From positions 372,001 to 436,000 of the forward strand of contig NDFF03000026.1 of NCBI GenBank assembly GCA_002150815.3: a stretch of DNA of 64,000 nucleotides, read 5' to 3'. Shown here one piece after another: positions 37,469-48,858 of this stretch. The notes beneath the pieces were generated by a model. The model was not told the DNA's origin. It did no database searches and worked only from the letters and a program-made list of their open reading frames with translations. The translations under genes and the position numbers were made by a program. The number at the start of each line of letters is the position of its first letter. Position 1 is the stretch's first letter. The DNA is from Grammothele lineata (taxonomy: Eukaryota > Basidiomycota > Agaricomycetes > Polyporales > Polyporaceae).

Positions 37469-38848
37469 TGTTTGAGTTCTTCGGTATTCAAAAGTATCGT
37501 AGTCACGCCTGTACTGTACTATTATTCGTCTATTCGTATATCAATGGATCAAGTCCGAGTCTCCTCAAGCCTGAGACCCCAATTGACGGTTGAACATCAT
37601 TGGAGGCTGTATCTCACCCTAGGCAGTTTCCGTAGGCAGACCTATACCGCACGCTGCTAAAAGGGACGATGACGTAGGCTATATGCACCCTAGGCGATTA
37701 TAGATCAACCTATACAAAAGGCGTCGAGGAACGTTATTATCGGGTTATTGGAAGGCTTCAGGGCAGGACTTACAACATCAAGAGTCCGACACAGCCACAG
37801 TATTAGGTTGTAACTTCGACATCACTGGCATTCCCGTTTCAATATAGCCCACTACCACTGGTTGTCTCCAGACGTTTCTATCTATCAACGTCGACACGTC
37901 TACCCACCTGCTTATCTTCTGTCATATCTCTAGTCCCCGGTAGTGATCGTCGAACTGGCTTTGTTTGTCGATATACCTCTCACGAACTGCATCCCGCTGC
38001 AAGTATCCGAAAGCTTGAAAACTCCATAGTTGAAGGTGGCATTGGATGCTCCTGATAGACATGCGAATAGGCGGAACTTGACTGAGGTGAATTGTTCTGT
38101 ATGCGCTCCTCAACTGTCCCCTAGGTTTTCCCAACATAGCATTCAAGCTTTATGTACACTTCTATCTTACACTCGAGCTCCAGACGTCGTGGCCCTGTGT
38201 CATGACCCAGCGCTGTCGCTGCGTAGGAGCGTGTTCTTCTTCGCCTCCAGCGTCAGTCGCCTTAGGAAGCTCGATACAACGAGTCTGAAGCACTTTGACC
38301 CGCGCTCCTGGCACACTTGTGCTGCTTTTGCGGCGCGTGGCTCGTTCCGCTGTCGAACATCCCCTTCCCCATCCCACCTTGTCCCTCTATGAATGTCGAA
38401 TTGTATGGAGTATCATCTGAGAATGAAATGCAATGAAATTGTCCACTATCATAATGTGCTATGTTGGTAGATAGTAGAGACATGCTCAAGGCGCGACGAA
38501 CGTTAGACTGGCCAGGTTTCGAGGTCGCTCTCCCACCCTTGTTCACCTTGTATGTACCTTTCCGCCATGTTGACCACTTACATACTTGCCTTGACCACAC
38601 AATGAACTACTTGCATCTCTTCTGCATGCACATTCCTGCTACACGGTATGTGTACATACCGCAGTTTTCGACAAACGAAACATCTAGAAAAGCCGGGACC
38701 AGAAGGTGTGATCGTCGTTCACCGCCTTCAGGCCGCCGCCTGCTGTGCCTTGGCATCTTCAAGCGCACTCTGCTTCTTTTATAAACTCGAGCGGTTCTCT
38801 TATTCCCTCATACTGCTAACCCCGCATCCGCGTGTCTGCCTTGGTGTC
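37469..38848. other. Intergenic region, MDN1 3' side and DUF3605 promoter
   Basis: About 1.4 kb between two plus-strand genes. It holds the MDN1 3' UTR and the promoter of the next gene. Short frames here lack homology. The base composition is more AT-rich than in the coding regions. Confidence 0.4.
38780..38785 (+). promoter_or_regulatory. TATA box of the DUF3605 gene
   Basis: TATAAA lies 64 bp upstream of the ATG at 38849 in the context CTTTTATAAACTCG. It is a plausible core promoter element. Confidence 0.45.
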
Positions 38849-40020
38849 ATGACGATTGAGTCGAAGCACCCCGAGCTAACCCCCGAGACTGTTCCGTTGG
38901 GTACAGGGCCACCGACGCGTGAAGAGCTTCTAGTCCATTACCCGGCCAAGTTCACCTGGCAGCAGCTTAAAGTCTTCGTCAATTCTGGGTATGTCGTCTT
39001 CACATGGTCAACATGCTACGGCTATTGGATGGGAATGGGTCATACATACAGGGATCTCGGGCTGCTGAAACGGGATAAGACGCTACAGCTTCGTTACAAC
39101 GAATGGGCTAAAGGGATCAAGAAGGAGCATGGGTCTATCGGTGCGTTTGATGTACACGCTCACTATATCCATACCTCAACGCTAGGGTATTTCCAGTTAG
39201 CTATTTGCTGAACTATAGGCTGCTATGGGGCCAACCAGACACGATCGCTATACTACGCTCATCCCTCGACCTCGACTCCAAGGATGCCCCTCCCAAGCCC
39301 AAGATATCTGGGGTAAACGGCGAGCTCCCACCCATACCTGCCGACGCCCCGACGCACTTCATTGCTGATATACCCCCGGAACTCTACTTTATTGCTATGA
39401 ACGACTGGCCCTACTCCGGTGCGTCTCCCGATCATCCAGCCGTCTAATCTACATCCGTTTGACCCACGGTGTACGACAGTACCCCCGGAGATTGAGCATA
39501 GCTTGGTCTGGACACGCCTTCCTATATTCCCGCCATCTCTACCTTCGCCCTCAGAGTCCGCGCTCTCCGCGCGCTTGCATCAAGACGGCCTATGGGGCTT
39601 CACCGGCAATGACTCCCCTCCGCCTTCGCCGAGGCTCCTACCAGAGTGTCTTCCCGCGCTCGCGGAGTGGGGGATCACGATGGATAAGCTTATCACGTCG
39701 CCGCGGGGCACTGACGAGGAGGAGGCGGAAGTGAAGAAGTATGGGGAGGAAATTGCGACCTTCATTAAACGGAGGTGGGTCGAGAGCGAGTGGGAGACGG
39801 CATGGTTCGTCAATCCACCGGTAAGTGTCTTTCTGGACTCGAGCTCTATTTTGGTACGGCGAATGGAAGGCCCTAGTTCGTGGTTGATTGTGTGCTGTTC
39901 CAGTCTGGCTGGACGGCGTATTGATGTCATTTACAGAGGCTGCAGAGCGTGCCTGGGTTGGCGCATATCCACGTTTTCGCGCGACGCAAGACACCAGAAG
40001 AAGTCACTGAGTCATCTTAA
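38849..40020 (+). CDS. DUF3605-family protein
   Basis: Four exons (38849-39140, 39197-39418, 39480-39820, 39937-40020) give 312 aa. The second exon begins after TTTCCAG, which joins GSI to VSYLLNYRLLWGQPDTIA; a later acceptor would lead to an early stop. Conserved segments of the family are LLNYRLLWG, FIADIPPELYFIAMNDWPYSVPPEIEHSLVWTRLPIF and WFVNPPRLQSVPGLAHIHVFARRK. DUF3605 is a widespread fungal family with no known biochemical role. No signal peptide, transmembrane segment or catalytic motif was seen. It lies between MDN1 and the RanGAP gene, and the latter converges on it. Confidence 0.82.
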
Positions 40021-40256
40021 GGCTATAGATGGTACTACGAGCCGTTCACGACAGCACAAGCTAGATACAATGGACTAGAACCCCCTAGAGCATAATTGCG
40101 TTGATATACATGTTGTAGGTGTATGTATGTGAATGCGTGGAGAATACAACAAATCGGACAGTGCGCGCAAAAGACGGATATGAGGTGGTATATTGGGATC
40201 GTACAAAACTCAAAAACTTCTCGAAATCACCCTTCTAAGCCCAAGAAATACTTCTA

Positions 40257-41527
40257 TCACCGGATTGTGACCTTCTCCAACATGTCTGCTAGAGCATCCG
40301 CGTCCTTGTCCGTTGCACTCTTCCCGGGTGCGGCTGGAGCGGGTTCAGGAACTGCCTCTTCTTCCTCCTTCTCTTCCTCTTCTTCCTCCTCTTCGTCGTC
40401 GTTCATGACAAGCTTGCCACCCTGCTTCTTTAGCGCAGCGAGGAGCGCTACCACGCTCTCATCATCTTCCTCGACCTCGTTCCACTGCGCCTCGACGAGC
40501 TTGAGCTTGGGCAGCTTCTCGACAACATTTGCGAGGAGGGAGAACGCCTCCGTCTCGAGGTTATCGTTCTGGAGCTGAAGCACCTCGAGCTTGCTCTGCA
40601 AGCCCTTGGCGAGCGCAGCAACGACGGGCGAGACCTCGCCCTCCTCGCCGAGCACGCAGTCGGACAAATTAAGTACGCGCAAGAGCGGCCACGCGCCCTT
40701 CTCGAGTTCTTCCGCCATCACGCCCGCGCCCTCGGCCGCGAAGGTGTTGTCCTGCAGGTCGAGGTGCGCGAGGCCCGCGTTCGCGGACAGCCCGCGGACG
40801 AGCGCGGAGATGCCCGCCATGCGGATCCCGTTCTGCGGCATGCGCACCTCCTCGAGCGTGCCGTGCGCGCGGAGCGCGGCCGCCCACGCGGGCGCCGAGC
40901 CGTCTTCGAGGCGGTTACGGCCGCAGATCACGGTGCGGAGCTCGGAGCGTGTGCCGGCGGGGAGGGAGGACGCGAGGGTGGAGAGCGCGTCGGCGATGAC
41001 TGCGCCGCCTGCGGGACCGAGGCCGTTGTTGTTGAGCTTGAGGACGCGGAGGGAGCGCGCGGAGGAAAGGAAGGGGACGAGCGGGTCGACGGAGCGTCCG
41101 CCGAAGGCGTTGTCGGAGAGGTCGATCTCGACGAGCGTAGGCTTGCCAATGAGCGCGTCACAGATCGCTGAGAGCGCGAGAGGAATTTCTGTGATCAAGC
41201 GGCCGGTGAAAATGTCGGCAAAGTTCGCGACCTGGAGATATGAGGAATAGGGAAAGTTTGGAAGTGGTCGTGTGGCGAGGTGGTTGCGGAGCAATTCATG
41301 GGATTGTAAGTATCACGTCGCACAATTGAAGTATATGCACACACCCTGAGCTTGGTTGTCTTTGCCAAGAACTCCGCGAGAGCCTGCGCGGCCTCGACAC
41401 CGACAGTGTTTCCCCCAAAGTGGATCTCCTCGATCACGGTCGGGTCAAACTTTGCAAGATGGGGCTCGATATCCGCGCGCGAGTTAAGCTTGAGTCCTTG
41501 ACCCAGAAGAGAGAATACGGTAGTCAT
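40257..41527 (-). CDS. RNA1: Ran GTPase-activating protein (RanGAP, Rna1-type)
   Basis: Two exons (41345-41527 and 40257-41231) give 385 aa, the size of yeast and S. pombe Rna1. The protein is a leucine-rich-repeat fold (LVEIDLSDNAFG, LRVLKLNNNGLGPAGG, LRTVICGRNRLEDG, LAHLDLQDNTFAAEG, LRVLNLSDCVLGEEG, LEVLQLQNDNLETEA). Arg72 in FTGRLITEIP corresponds to the catalytically important Arg74 of S. pombe Rna1, and the asparagines of LNNNGLGP match its asparagine thumb region. The acidic tail (a run of Asp/Glu near residues 325-345) is typical. It stimulates GTP hydrolysis by Ran in the cytoplasm, sustaining the gradient for nuclear import and export. It is head-to-head with the PPC decarboxylase gene. 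Confidence 0.95.
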
Positions 41528-41804
41528 ATTGGTCGTAGATCGTGTAAGGGCGTGAGTGGCAATAAAGTGGAAGGCGAGGAAGAGAGCGTACTGAGCCGAC
41601 GCGTACTCGATCGCCCGAGGAAATCAGCCTGCACGTGCAGAAAGATTAGCACTGCCACTATAGAGGCGTCTATAAAGGAGACCCTAACCACAATCTCTGG
41701 TCTTGTCCTTACCTCATCCACTCGGGGGAATGACGACCACTGGCCCAAATTCCGAGAGGGTGCTATTGTACACATCCACAACGTGAAATATTACAGCCAC
41801 GTAG
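41528..41804. promoter_or_regulatory. Bidirectional promoter, RanGAP and PPC decarboxylase
   Basis: The 277 bp between the two start codons must carry both promoters. No canonical TATA box is evident on either side, in keeping with constitutive genes. Confidence 0.5.
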
Positions 41805-42679
41805 ATGCCCTGGAAGATGCAACGGAGATTCGTTGCACAGGACGAGCGGACGGAAGGATACACACACGTCCTCCTCATAACCACAGGGAGCGTTGCATCG
41901 ATCAAGGCGCCACTCATCGTTGCTAAACTTCTATCGGTGAGTATGTATAGATATATACTCTAAGCGCTGCTAATGGGTGTACATATTAGCATGAGAAGGT
42001 TAAGGTGGAAGTGGTATCCACGGAAGCATCGCTATCTTTCTTTGACCACGAAGAACTTGACCGAAATGGAACGAGAGTCTGGCGAGACAAGGACGAATGG
42101 GGGCCGCACGTTAGTGGAATATTTCACGTAACCAACGAAATTATTAATGTTTCTGTTATAGGGTGAATACAAGATAGGCGACCCAATCCTGCACATAGAA
42201 CTTCGCCGGTGGGCGGACGTCGTGCTTATCGCCCCGTGCTCGGCGAACACCCTCGCAAAGATCGCGAATGGACTCTGTGACAACCTTGCGGTGAGAATCG
42301 CATGATCTATTGGCAGTAGACAGAAGCTGACACGGGAACGCTATGTATACTAGACATCGCTTCTCCGGGCACTTTCACCAACAACGCCCACCTACGTCTT
42401 CCCCGCGATGAACACGTTGATGTTCGAGCACCCGCTTACAGAGCAACACCTGCGCACTATCCGCGAAGTGATTAAGTACGACGTTGTCGGACCGATAGGT
42501 AAGACACTGGCCTGTGGTGACGTCGGTGCGTTCCCCTTCCTTCATCTCCGGCCGGAGAACTATACCTTAATCCTTACACATTGCCAGGTCTTGGGGCTAT
42601 GACCGAGTGGCAGGACATCGTCCAGATCGTGGTCGACCGCTTCCATCTCACCCCGCGGCCCGCGGCTCGAACAGACTGA
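41805..42679 (+). CDS. Phosphopantothenoylcysteine decarboxylase (Hal3/CoaC-type flavoprotein)
   Basis: Five exons (41805-41936, 41990-42109, 42162-42290, 42354-42525, 42588-42679) give 214 aa. The flavin-binding start (HVLLITTGSVASIKAPLIVAKLL), the catalytic His95 in DPILHIELRRWAD, the FMN-contact stretch APCSANTLAKIANGLCDNL, the PAMN motif (144-147) and the substrate-clamp ACGD (Cys181) are all present, so it should be an active decarboxylase and not only a regulatory Hal3. It converts 4'-phospho-N-pantothenoylcysteine to 4'-phosphopantetheine in CoA synthesis, in the cytosol. A GT at 42499 would splice out the ACGD motif; the donor at 42526 (GTGCGT) keeps it and is preferred. ATG 41805 follows an in-frame TAG; ATG 41817 is the alternative. 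Confidence 0.93.
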
Positions 42680-42878
42680 GGGCCGGCCGGTCATGAGCCG
42701 GCGCACAAGCTACGCACAGGACAATCATGTGCTTCCGCGTCGTACACCTTCTCTCCATAATCGATAGGAACAATACAATACACTCTCGCGCGTGCTTCTC
42801 TCTCCTATTTTTTCTTGTCTTGCGGGGGGCGCACATGCAGCGCACGCCTTCCCATGACTCCCCGCACGCCCGCGCCAA

Positions 42879-43920
42879 TCAGGCCTTCACCAAGATCCAC
42901 CGGCCCTCCATCCCCTCGCCCTCCTTCCTCCGCGCCTCGCCCTTCCCAAGCCTAGCCTCAAGCCACGCCTCGACGTCCCTGTACCATCTTACACCTCCCT
43001 CCCCGTCATGCTTCCTAGCGGCTCGCGGGCCCAATACGAGCGATCGTGCGAGCCACTGGCCCGTCGTGCCCGTCATGTCCGCAGGAGCGCACGGTACGGC
43101 ACGTAGGTTGACCTCCCGGTACGCTGTGCGGAGCACGTCCCATGCCGCGCTGCGCGCCCTGTCGAGCAGCGCATCCACGAGCACAACGAGTGCCTCCTCT
43201 GCCAAGTTCCGATCCTGGTTATGTTTCTCGTCCGGGTATGCTAGCGCAGCCCAACTCTGAGGCTCGTCCGCCTGTGTATCACTCGGCGCCAGCGCAGCGT
43301 AGCACGCGAACGCTTCGCGGCGCGTCAGGCCCTCGAGCCGCGCGTAGTTGCGCGCCCGGAGGCACCGCGCGAGCGCGAGAAGCCACCCGTACGCCGGCAG
43401 CGTCTGTGCTTGCGGTGCCTCCGAGGACGCTGGCGGCGGGAATGGAGTTCCCTGCGCCGCGCTTTCTGCGCGAGGGGTTCCTTTGACGTAAAGAGCGGAG
43501 GCATCTCGGTCTTGAGAGCTCGATGAGAGCTGTGGCTTTGTGGCGTTTGGTGGAGGGGCGCGCAGGACGGCTTGGAGGGCGGGGTGTAAGTCATGCAGTT
43601 GTGTATAGAACGAGGATTGGGATGGGTACGAGGTGAGAAGGCGGTGTAGGAGCAAGATCACTGTCGACGTGAGCGCCCCAGGGCGCACTAGAGCCGATGG
43701 TGCCGGTGGTTTGGTGAGGGGAGCCTGAGTCTCACGCGGTTTGGTCGGTGCGGCTGCTGTCGCAGATGTGGACGTCCGTGCTAACCGCGGTCCAGATATT
43801 CCGGGTGGCAGGGATGTGAGGAGGTAGAAGTTGGGAAAGAAGTGAGACAGTGTTGACGTCGTCTGTACGGGCGATCTGAAGAGCACTGAAAGATGCAGCG
43901 ATGTTTCGTAGACTAGTCAT
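42879..43920 (-). CDS. Uncharacterised protein
   Basis: Two exons (43786-43920 and 42879-43724) give 326 aa. The intron has donor GTTAGC and acceptor ACTCAG. I do not recognise the family. The N-terminus (MTSLRNIAASFSALQIARTDD) could be a weak mitochondrial leader or an amphipathic helix. The middle has a hydrophobic helix (GALTSTVILLLHRLLTSYPS), then a low-complexity linker. A mostly helical C-terminal half follows (YGWLLALARCLRARNYARLEGLTRREAFACYA, LAEEALVVLVDALLDRARSAAWDVLRTAYREVNL). The long open frame, sound splice junction and coding-like composition argue that it is real. It converges with the PPC decarboxylase gene. Confidence 0.65.
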
Positions 43921-44225
43921 GCGATTGTTTCAGTGTCTCAGGCGTTTTGGCAAGTAAACTCGACTGAACAGCTCACCTTCGAGTGCGAAGGCATCTTGTC
44001 GTTTCGTTGAAAGAAGGCCTTCCCTCAGTTTACCTAGAATCATACGTCGATGTACCGTTAATGACGGCACGACGAAGCCGGGAGACGGGCTTACGCAAAA
44101 GGATCAAGAGGTTTTCCTCCATCTCCTTTCTATTCCTGACGCTGTTTACGTCGAGGTCGCCGTCCGCCCCGCGATTGGACCCCAGAGGATATCTCTTCCA
44201 GTAATCATCGACCTTAAAGATTCAC

Positions 44226-44606
44226 TTAAGCTCCGGCAGCATCTCTGCGGGCAGACGTGCCAGCTCCGCGCACCTTGCCCTGAATGAACGCCCGATACTC
44301 TTCTTGGACCTTCGGATCCCGCAATCTGCAGACCTAAGCCGCGTCAGTCCTGCGCCGCGCAAAATTAATGTAGCAGCCCCCGAGAAGAAGCGACGCCGTC
44401 GTATGGCGAGCACACCTCTCAGCGCGAAGCATCGCGGACCCAGCACCGCACTAAAGATAGGTTGGGGGACGAAGTACTTACGCATCGCCGTCCTTGTCGA
44501 GGCCGCTGCTCCGACTGACTGACGCAATCAGTTCCATGTGCCGCTTCCCGGGCTGGTACACGCGGTGCTGCGGTGCACCGCCCCTTGTGCCCCTCCTAGG
44601 CGGCAT
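44226..44606 (-). CDS. Small uncharacterised protein, 74 aa
   Basis: Two exons (44482-44606 and 44226-44325) join across a 156-nt intron (GTAAGT...CTGCAG) to give 74 aa. The start has a good context (GCCCGCCATGCC). The protein is basic at both ends, with MPPRRGTRGGAPQHRVYQPG at the start and LRDPKVQEEYRAFIQGK followed by a basic tail near the end. An alternative acceptor 10 nt upstream gives a different frame ending PEMLPELK-like; the chosen one reads more like a protein. No family was recognised and no domain or membrane segment is visible. Being short, it needs transcript support. Confidence 0.5.
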
Positions 44607-46676
44607 GGCGGGCTTTGAGCGGGGCGGCGGGACGTTAGTGCGTTGTGGTTAGAAACAAACGCGACCGTGACTGCGCGGCTGGGCCTCGGACATTGTGTGC
44701 CAACTGATCCCGGTCGCTCGGAAAGAAGCGCGCGCCAATTATACGGGCGCCAAACCTACCCCGCCACAGCATGGAGAGTGCATCGTGTCATTCGATGTTC
44801 GTTGAACTCTCTTCTGCCTCTGTCTGAACAATCGCAAGCTGCCACATGCACAACCGACACACCCTTGGCCGACAACGCCCTCCAAGACTACACCCGGCTC
44901 ACCGCCCACCCGTCCTTTTCGCTACCCCAGCACATGGCCCGCGCGGAATTGCGAGCGCGGACCGCGCTCCTTCACTCGCGATCGCTTCCTTCGAACGAGC
45001 TCGCAGCGCCGTCCTCCCACCCCGGCCCTCCTCCGCGATTCACCGCGATTCACCGTCTCTTTCCCGTTCGCGGTATGCTGCCGCATGCACGCGACGTGCG
45101 GCGTCTCCGGAGGTCGCCAGCATCGTGCGTCGTGCGTCGTGCGGGCTCTTGTCGGTAGTAGCGACGCGTCATGCCACCTCTCTCGTCCGGATCCTCCTAG
45201 CCGGGCATCCCGACATCCCAAATCTATATGCTGATGGCGGCTCTTCTCCATCCCAGCCGTACATGGAAGTCATGACATGCCAGGGAGGCGGCCCAACGCG
45301 CAGACAAACGTTAACGGACCAGCGGCGCGGCGGGCTCGAGCGCTGACGTGCCGATACTCATGTCCTACCAGGGTGGCGATCCCGGGACCGCCGCTGCCAG
45401 CAGAGCACGCGCCGTAAACTCGAAGAACCGCGCCGCGCGACGTGCCCCGGCCGAGGATAGCTTCGCCCGCGGGCGCGCCGTGCGCCGCCGCGGCGTCCCC
45501 ACCGATTTCCTGAAAGCGCTCCGCCGCGGCCGAGCCGTGCGTCATCGTTTCTACTTCTGTCGTCTGTGCGTGCGCACGCGGACGTCGAGATCAGGCAGGC
45601 AGGCCGGACGTGGCGGGCGCGATGGGCCGCGATAGGCAGCGATGTACACACATCGCTGCATATATTCTTTACTTGCAGATATCCTTAGCGGGCGTGGGGA
45701 CTCGGAGGCGTGCATGCGCTGACATACAGTACACATCAACGCGTCCCTCCGCATAAGCCTCGGCCTATCGTCGACGGCTCGAGCCCGCCGCCGCCGCACG
45801 CGTGCGAACCCGGGCCCGGACGCACGACGAATTCGAATGGCGCGATCCGCAATTGTGCGTGCAGCTGCCAGCTACGTCATCGGTGCCGCGGGGCGGTCGA
45901 CCCTTCCACCTGGCCAGCTCTTTGCTTCTTCTCCCCTGCGCCTGCTTCCTCCTCGATTCGCCCGCCCGGATCCCGGGCTTCGGACACGCGCAATATCTCC
46001 CTTCCTCGCGCACTCCCGTTCTCACCCATCCGCGCCGCTCCGGAGGCGCAGGCGGGCAATTCATGTTCAAGTTGGGTGGGAGGCGCACGGACGCCCGTGC
46101 GTGCGCCACAACGCCTTTGGACTTTCAGACGAAGAAGGGTGGCGTCAGCGCCGAGCTCCCGGTAGCGGACTGATACCGGATCTGGGCCGCGCCTTCCCTT
46201 CCCGTCCGCGCTTCGTGATGGCAGTCCGCGACGGACGCGCCCCCTCTGCGTGTGGGCCACGGGCGAGAGATCACCGCGTTCGAAAAAGGAGGCCCGGCCT
46301 GAGTGAGGCTCTCACCGGACACGGCGGCAGGGCGGGTGCAGTCCGTGCGCATGATCCGCGGTCTGAAAGTCAATGTCGCGGTCCCTACAGCGGCGCCGTG
46401 CGGAGGGAGAGAGAGCAGCGAGCGTGCTATTCCAGGCTGACGTCAAGGTTGGTGTCGCCAGCAATATTGCGCCGTGCACCTGCAGGTGCAGGATGCGGTC
46501 GGGCGATCAATACAGGCACGCACGTATAATTAACGGTTTCAAGGCTTTTCCCGGGAGGTTCGCTGAGGTTCGTTGAGCGTGAAGGATTAAGCAAGCAGCA
46601 CATCCGTCGATCGGGTCACGCAAGCTGTGCGAGCAGCGTCCCCAGCGCGCCTCGCGAGATGGGTCCTGATGGGTCG

Positions 46677-46695
46677 CGGACGGACGGACGGACGG
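46677..46695. repeat. CGGA microsatellite
   Basis: Four and three-quarter copies of CGGA in tandem, inside the GC-rich gene-poor region. Confidence 0.8.
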
Positions 46696-47494
46696 CGGGG
46701 GGCGTTGCTGCGCAGCTTGGCGGAGAGCTCACGGACAGCTGCGCCTGGGCGGAAACTTGCCACGGGGGTCCACGCCGAGAGTTTTATATTTGACGAGGTC
46801 CGCGCACGTCTGCGCGAACGACAGCTTGGTCCGGCGTCTTCTCGCATCTCCGAGGCTCGGGAGGCGTTAACGTTGTCCATCTCCTCTGGAGGATGCGTGC
46901 GCGGAGGCGCCCGGTGGACGAGGCGTCGAGAGTCGAGAGCAGGTGGTACCTGTTTGGTGTGGTCGCCACTGACGACTGGCGAGGTCCGCGTGCGTGTGGG
47001 GCTGAGCGAGGCGTCGGTGGCGGATGATGTTGGGGGAAGCCAACGATCAGGAACAGGGGTCGTGGACGATTGAGCCGACAATTTACAGAGCCTGTTCAAT
47101 CCGGAGCGTCGCTGCCTATACCGATGCCGCACGTCGGGCGGCCGGACGGCGGGAGCGCCGTGTCCTTCCTAGTCGGGCAGCTTCCTGGCAGAGGCGCCGG
47201 GCCAGTTCCCCGCATGCGACGGAGGGTGCTCCGGCCGTGGGTGCTGGGAGAGGCCGGCCGTCGAGTCGAAGAAGGTCGCACGGTCGCGCAGCTGGCCCCG
47301 ATCTCTGGCCAGGCACGCGCAGACCGGCATGGGATTGGGAGGAAGGGGCGTTGGCGGTCGCCGGGAGCCCAGCGGATCGGCTTCGCGGAGGCCTCCAGGC
47401 TCTGGCTCCTCTGGCTCTGCCCGATCTGCCTGGCCAATGCCCGTGCCCACCGTGCCCCGCTCCCAGGGCCGCGCTTCCTCGTCCCTCTCCCACC

Positions 47495-47504
47495 TATACT
47501 TAAA
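47495..47504 (+). promoter_or_regulatory. TATA-like element of the peptide gene
   Basis: TATACTTAAA lies about 135 bp upstream of the ATG at 47639. Between them is a C/T-rich leader (CTCCTTCCCTCTCGCGCTCC and similar), a hallmark of strongly expressed fungal genes. Confidence 0.45.
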
Positions 47505-47638
47505 CCAAGCCACGGGGCCCGCCCTTTATCTCGCCCGCCGAGCAAGCCCCCTCCGCTCCCTGCCCGCTCCTTCCCTCTCGCGCTCCCCCGCCCGCCCCAC
47601 ACTCTCAGCTCTCTCCGCCGCGAAAACTCGAAGCAGCC

Positions 47639-48004
47639 ATGCAGACCTCCTTCCGCTACGTCCTCGCCCTCGTCGCCCTCGCCGCGACCGCCTTCACTGC
47701 CGTCCTGGCGACCCCCGTTCCCGTGAGTACACGCCCTTCCTTCCTCCCGCTCCACCACTAGCTTTCTTCTTCTCTGGCCGAGCGAGCGAGCGACTCCACA
47801 CCACGTTCGCGAAGCGCGTGCGCTTGTGCGCGCCCATACCCTCTCTCCCGACGCCACAAGCGCCGCGCTAGCAGCCGCCGTTGGCGACGTGGTGGTTTAA
47901 AGCAGTTTGAATACGAAAGAGCTCACCGCCACCCGTTCTTGCTCCATCCACAGGCCCAGCAAGCTGAGCGCCGGGAAGCCTGGGTGACCGTCGCCGATTG
48001 GTAG
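47639..48004 (+). CDS. Candidate secreted peptide precursor, 44 aa, Kex2-type site
   Basis: Two exons (47639-47722 and 47954-48004) give 44 aa. Residues 1-24 form a clear signal peptide (MQTSFRYVLALVALAATAFT, cleavage expected after VLA). The rest reads TPVPAQQAERREAWVTVADW. Arg34-Arg35 is a Kex2-type dibasic site and Glu36-Ala37 is a Ste13-type dipeptide, so processing would leave the heptapeptide WVTVADW. The TATA-like box, pyrimidine-rich leader and exact GTGAGT/CCACAG splice sites support a real gene. Against it, the 231-nt intron is longer than the others in this window and only two exons are inferred. It could instead be a longer gene whose later exons I cannot see. No family was recognised; a pheromone-like or defence role would be speculation. 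Confidence 0.45.
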
Positions 48005-48703
48005 ACGCGGGCCCGCCCCGCGCGCCGCCGCCGGGGGATAGTGGGCGCAGGTGTGTTGCGCGCACGCCCACTCGCTCACGCCCCCCGCGGCCGGCACCCT
48101 CCGTTCTTGTTGTCCCGTTTGGCCCGCGGTGAGTACTACATGCGTGCATCCAGCCGCTCTCTCTCCACTCCCGCCCCTCGTCCCTTCCTCTCCCATTCAA
48201 ACCCGCCGTCGCTGGCTGCATTCTCGTCCGCCCCCTCCCCTTCCTTCCCCGCCGCCGCCACCGCCGAATCGGGGAAGCCTAATGCTGATCTTCGTCTGTT
48301 CCGTCCCAGACCCCACTTGACCATTAATCCGCAAGCCACCCCACCCCCACACTTACCCGTCGTCCGACCTTGAACATTCCCGCCGCTGCTGGCCCGCCGC
48401 CGACACCGATTCCGCTCGCCGGCGGGCGCGCACGGCCAGGCGGCGCCCCCCGCCGTGCTCTCCCCCCCAGGACCCGACCCCGGTCTCCCATATTGTAATC
48501 TCTGCGGGAGCCGGCATGCGTGCCTGCGGGAGCGCGAGCACGGCGCGCGCCGCCTTGACAGTGTGTGTGTGCTCTTGTCCTCGTTATCCGTTATAACCCT
48601 GTCCGTCCCTACCACCTACCCATTTTACTATACGACCCGCCGACGTCCACGACACACTCTCCTTGCGCACTGCTGCTGTTTGCTCCGTGTTTTCTCTCCG
48701 TCT

Positions 48704-48724
48704 ATCCATCCGTCCATCCATCCA
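48704..48724. repeat. ATCC/GTCC microsatellite
   Basis: Imperfect tandem copies of a 4-bp unit (ATCCATCCGTCCATCCATCC), next to a CT-rich stretch at 48755-48770. Confidence 0.7.
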
Positions 48725-48837
48725 GATTTGGTCGTCGTCGTCCCGCTCTGTATCCCTCTCTCTCTCTGTCTGCCACACAATCAAGTGTACGATCTCTCTT
48801 GGCGCGCATTATCTTCCCTTCTCTGCGGACGGTCCTT

Positions 48838-48858
48838 ATCGACATCGACATCGACATC
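48838..48858. repeat. ATCGAC hexanucleotide repeat
   Basis: Three and a half tandem copies of ATCGAC. It is not within a supported gene. Confidence 0.7.

Larger units (their letters stand above)
44607..47638. other. GC-rich gene-poor region, left part
   Basis: About 3 kb without a recognisable gene. High GC gives many long overlapping open frames on both strands, but all are Arg/Ala/Pro-rich, lack homology and show no plausible exon structure. A CGGA tandem tract lies at 46677-46695. The last 150 bp look like the promoter and leader of the peptide gene at 47639. Confidence 0.4.

Noticed and set aside
45837..46529. 230-codon open frame on the plus strand
   Set aside because: Composition follows local GC, no recognisable motif, and several overlapping frames of similar length.
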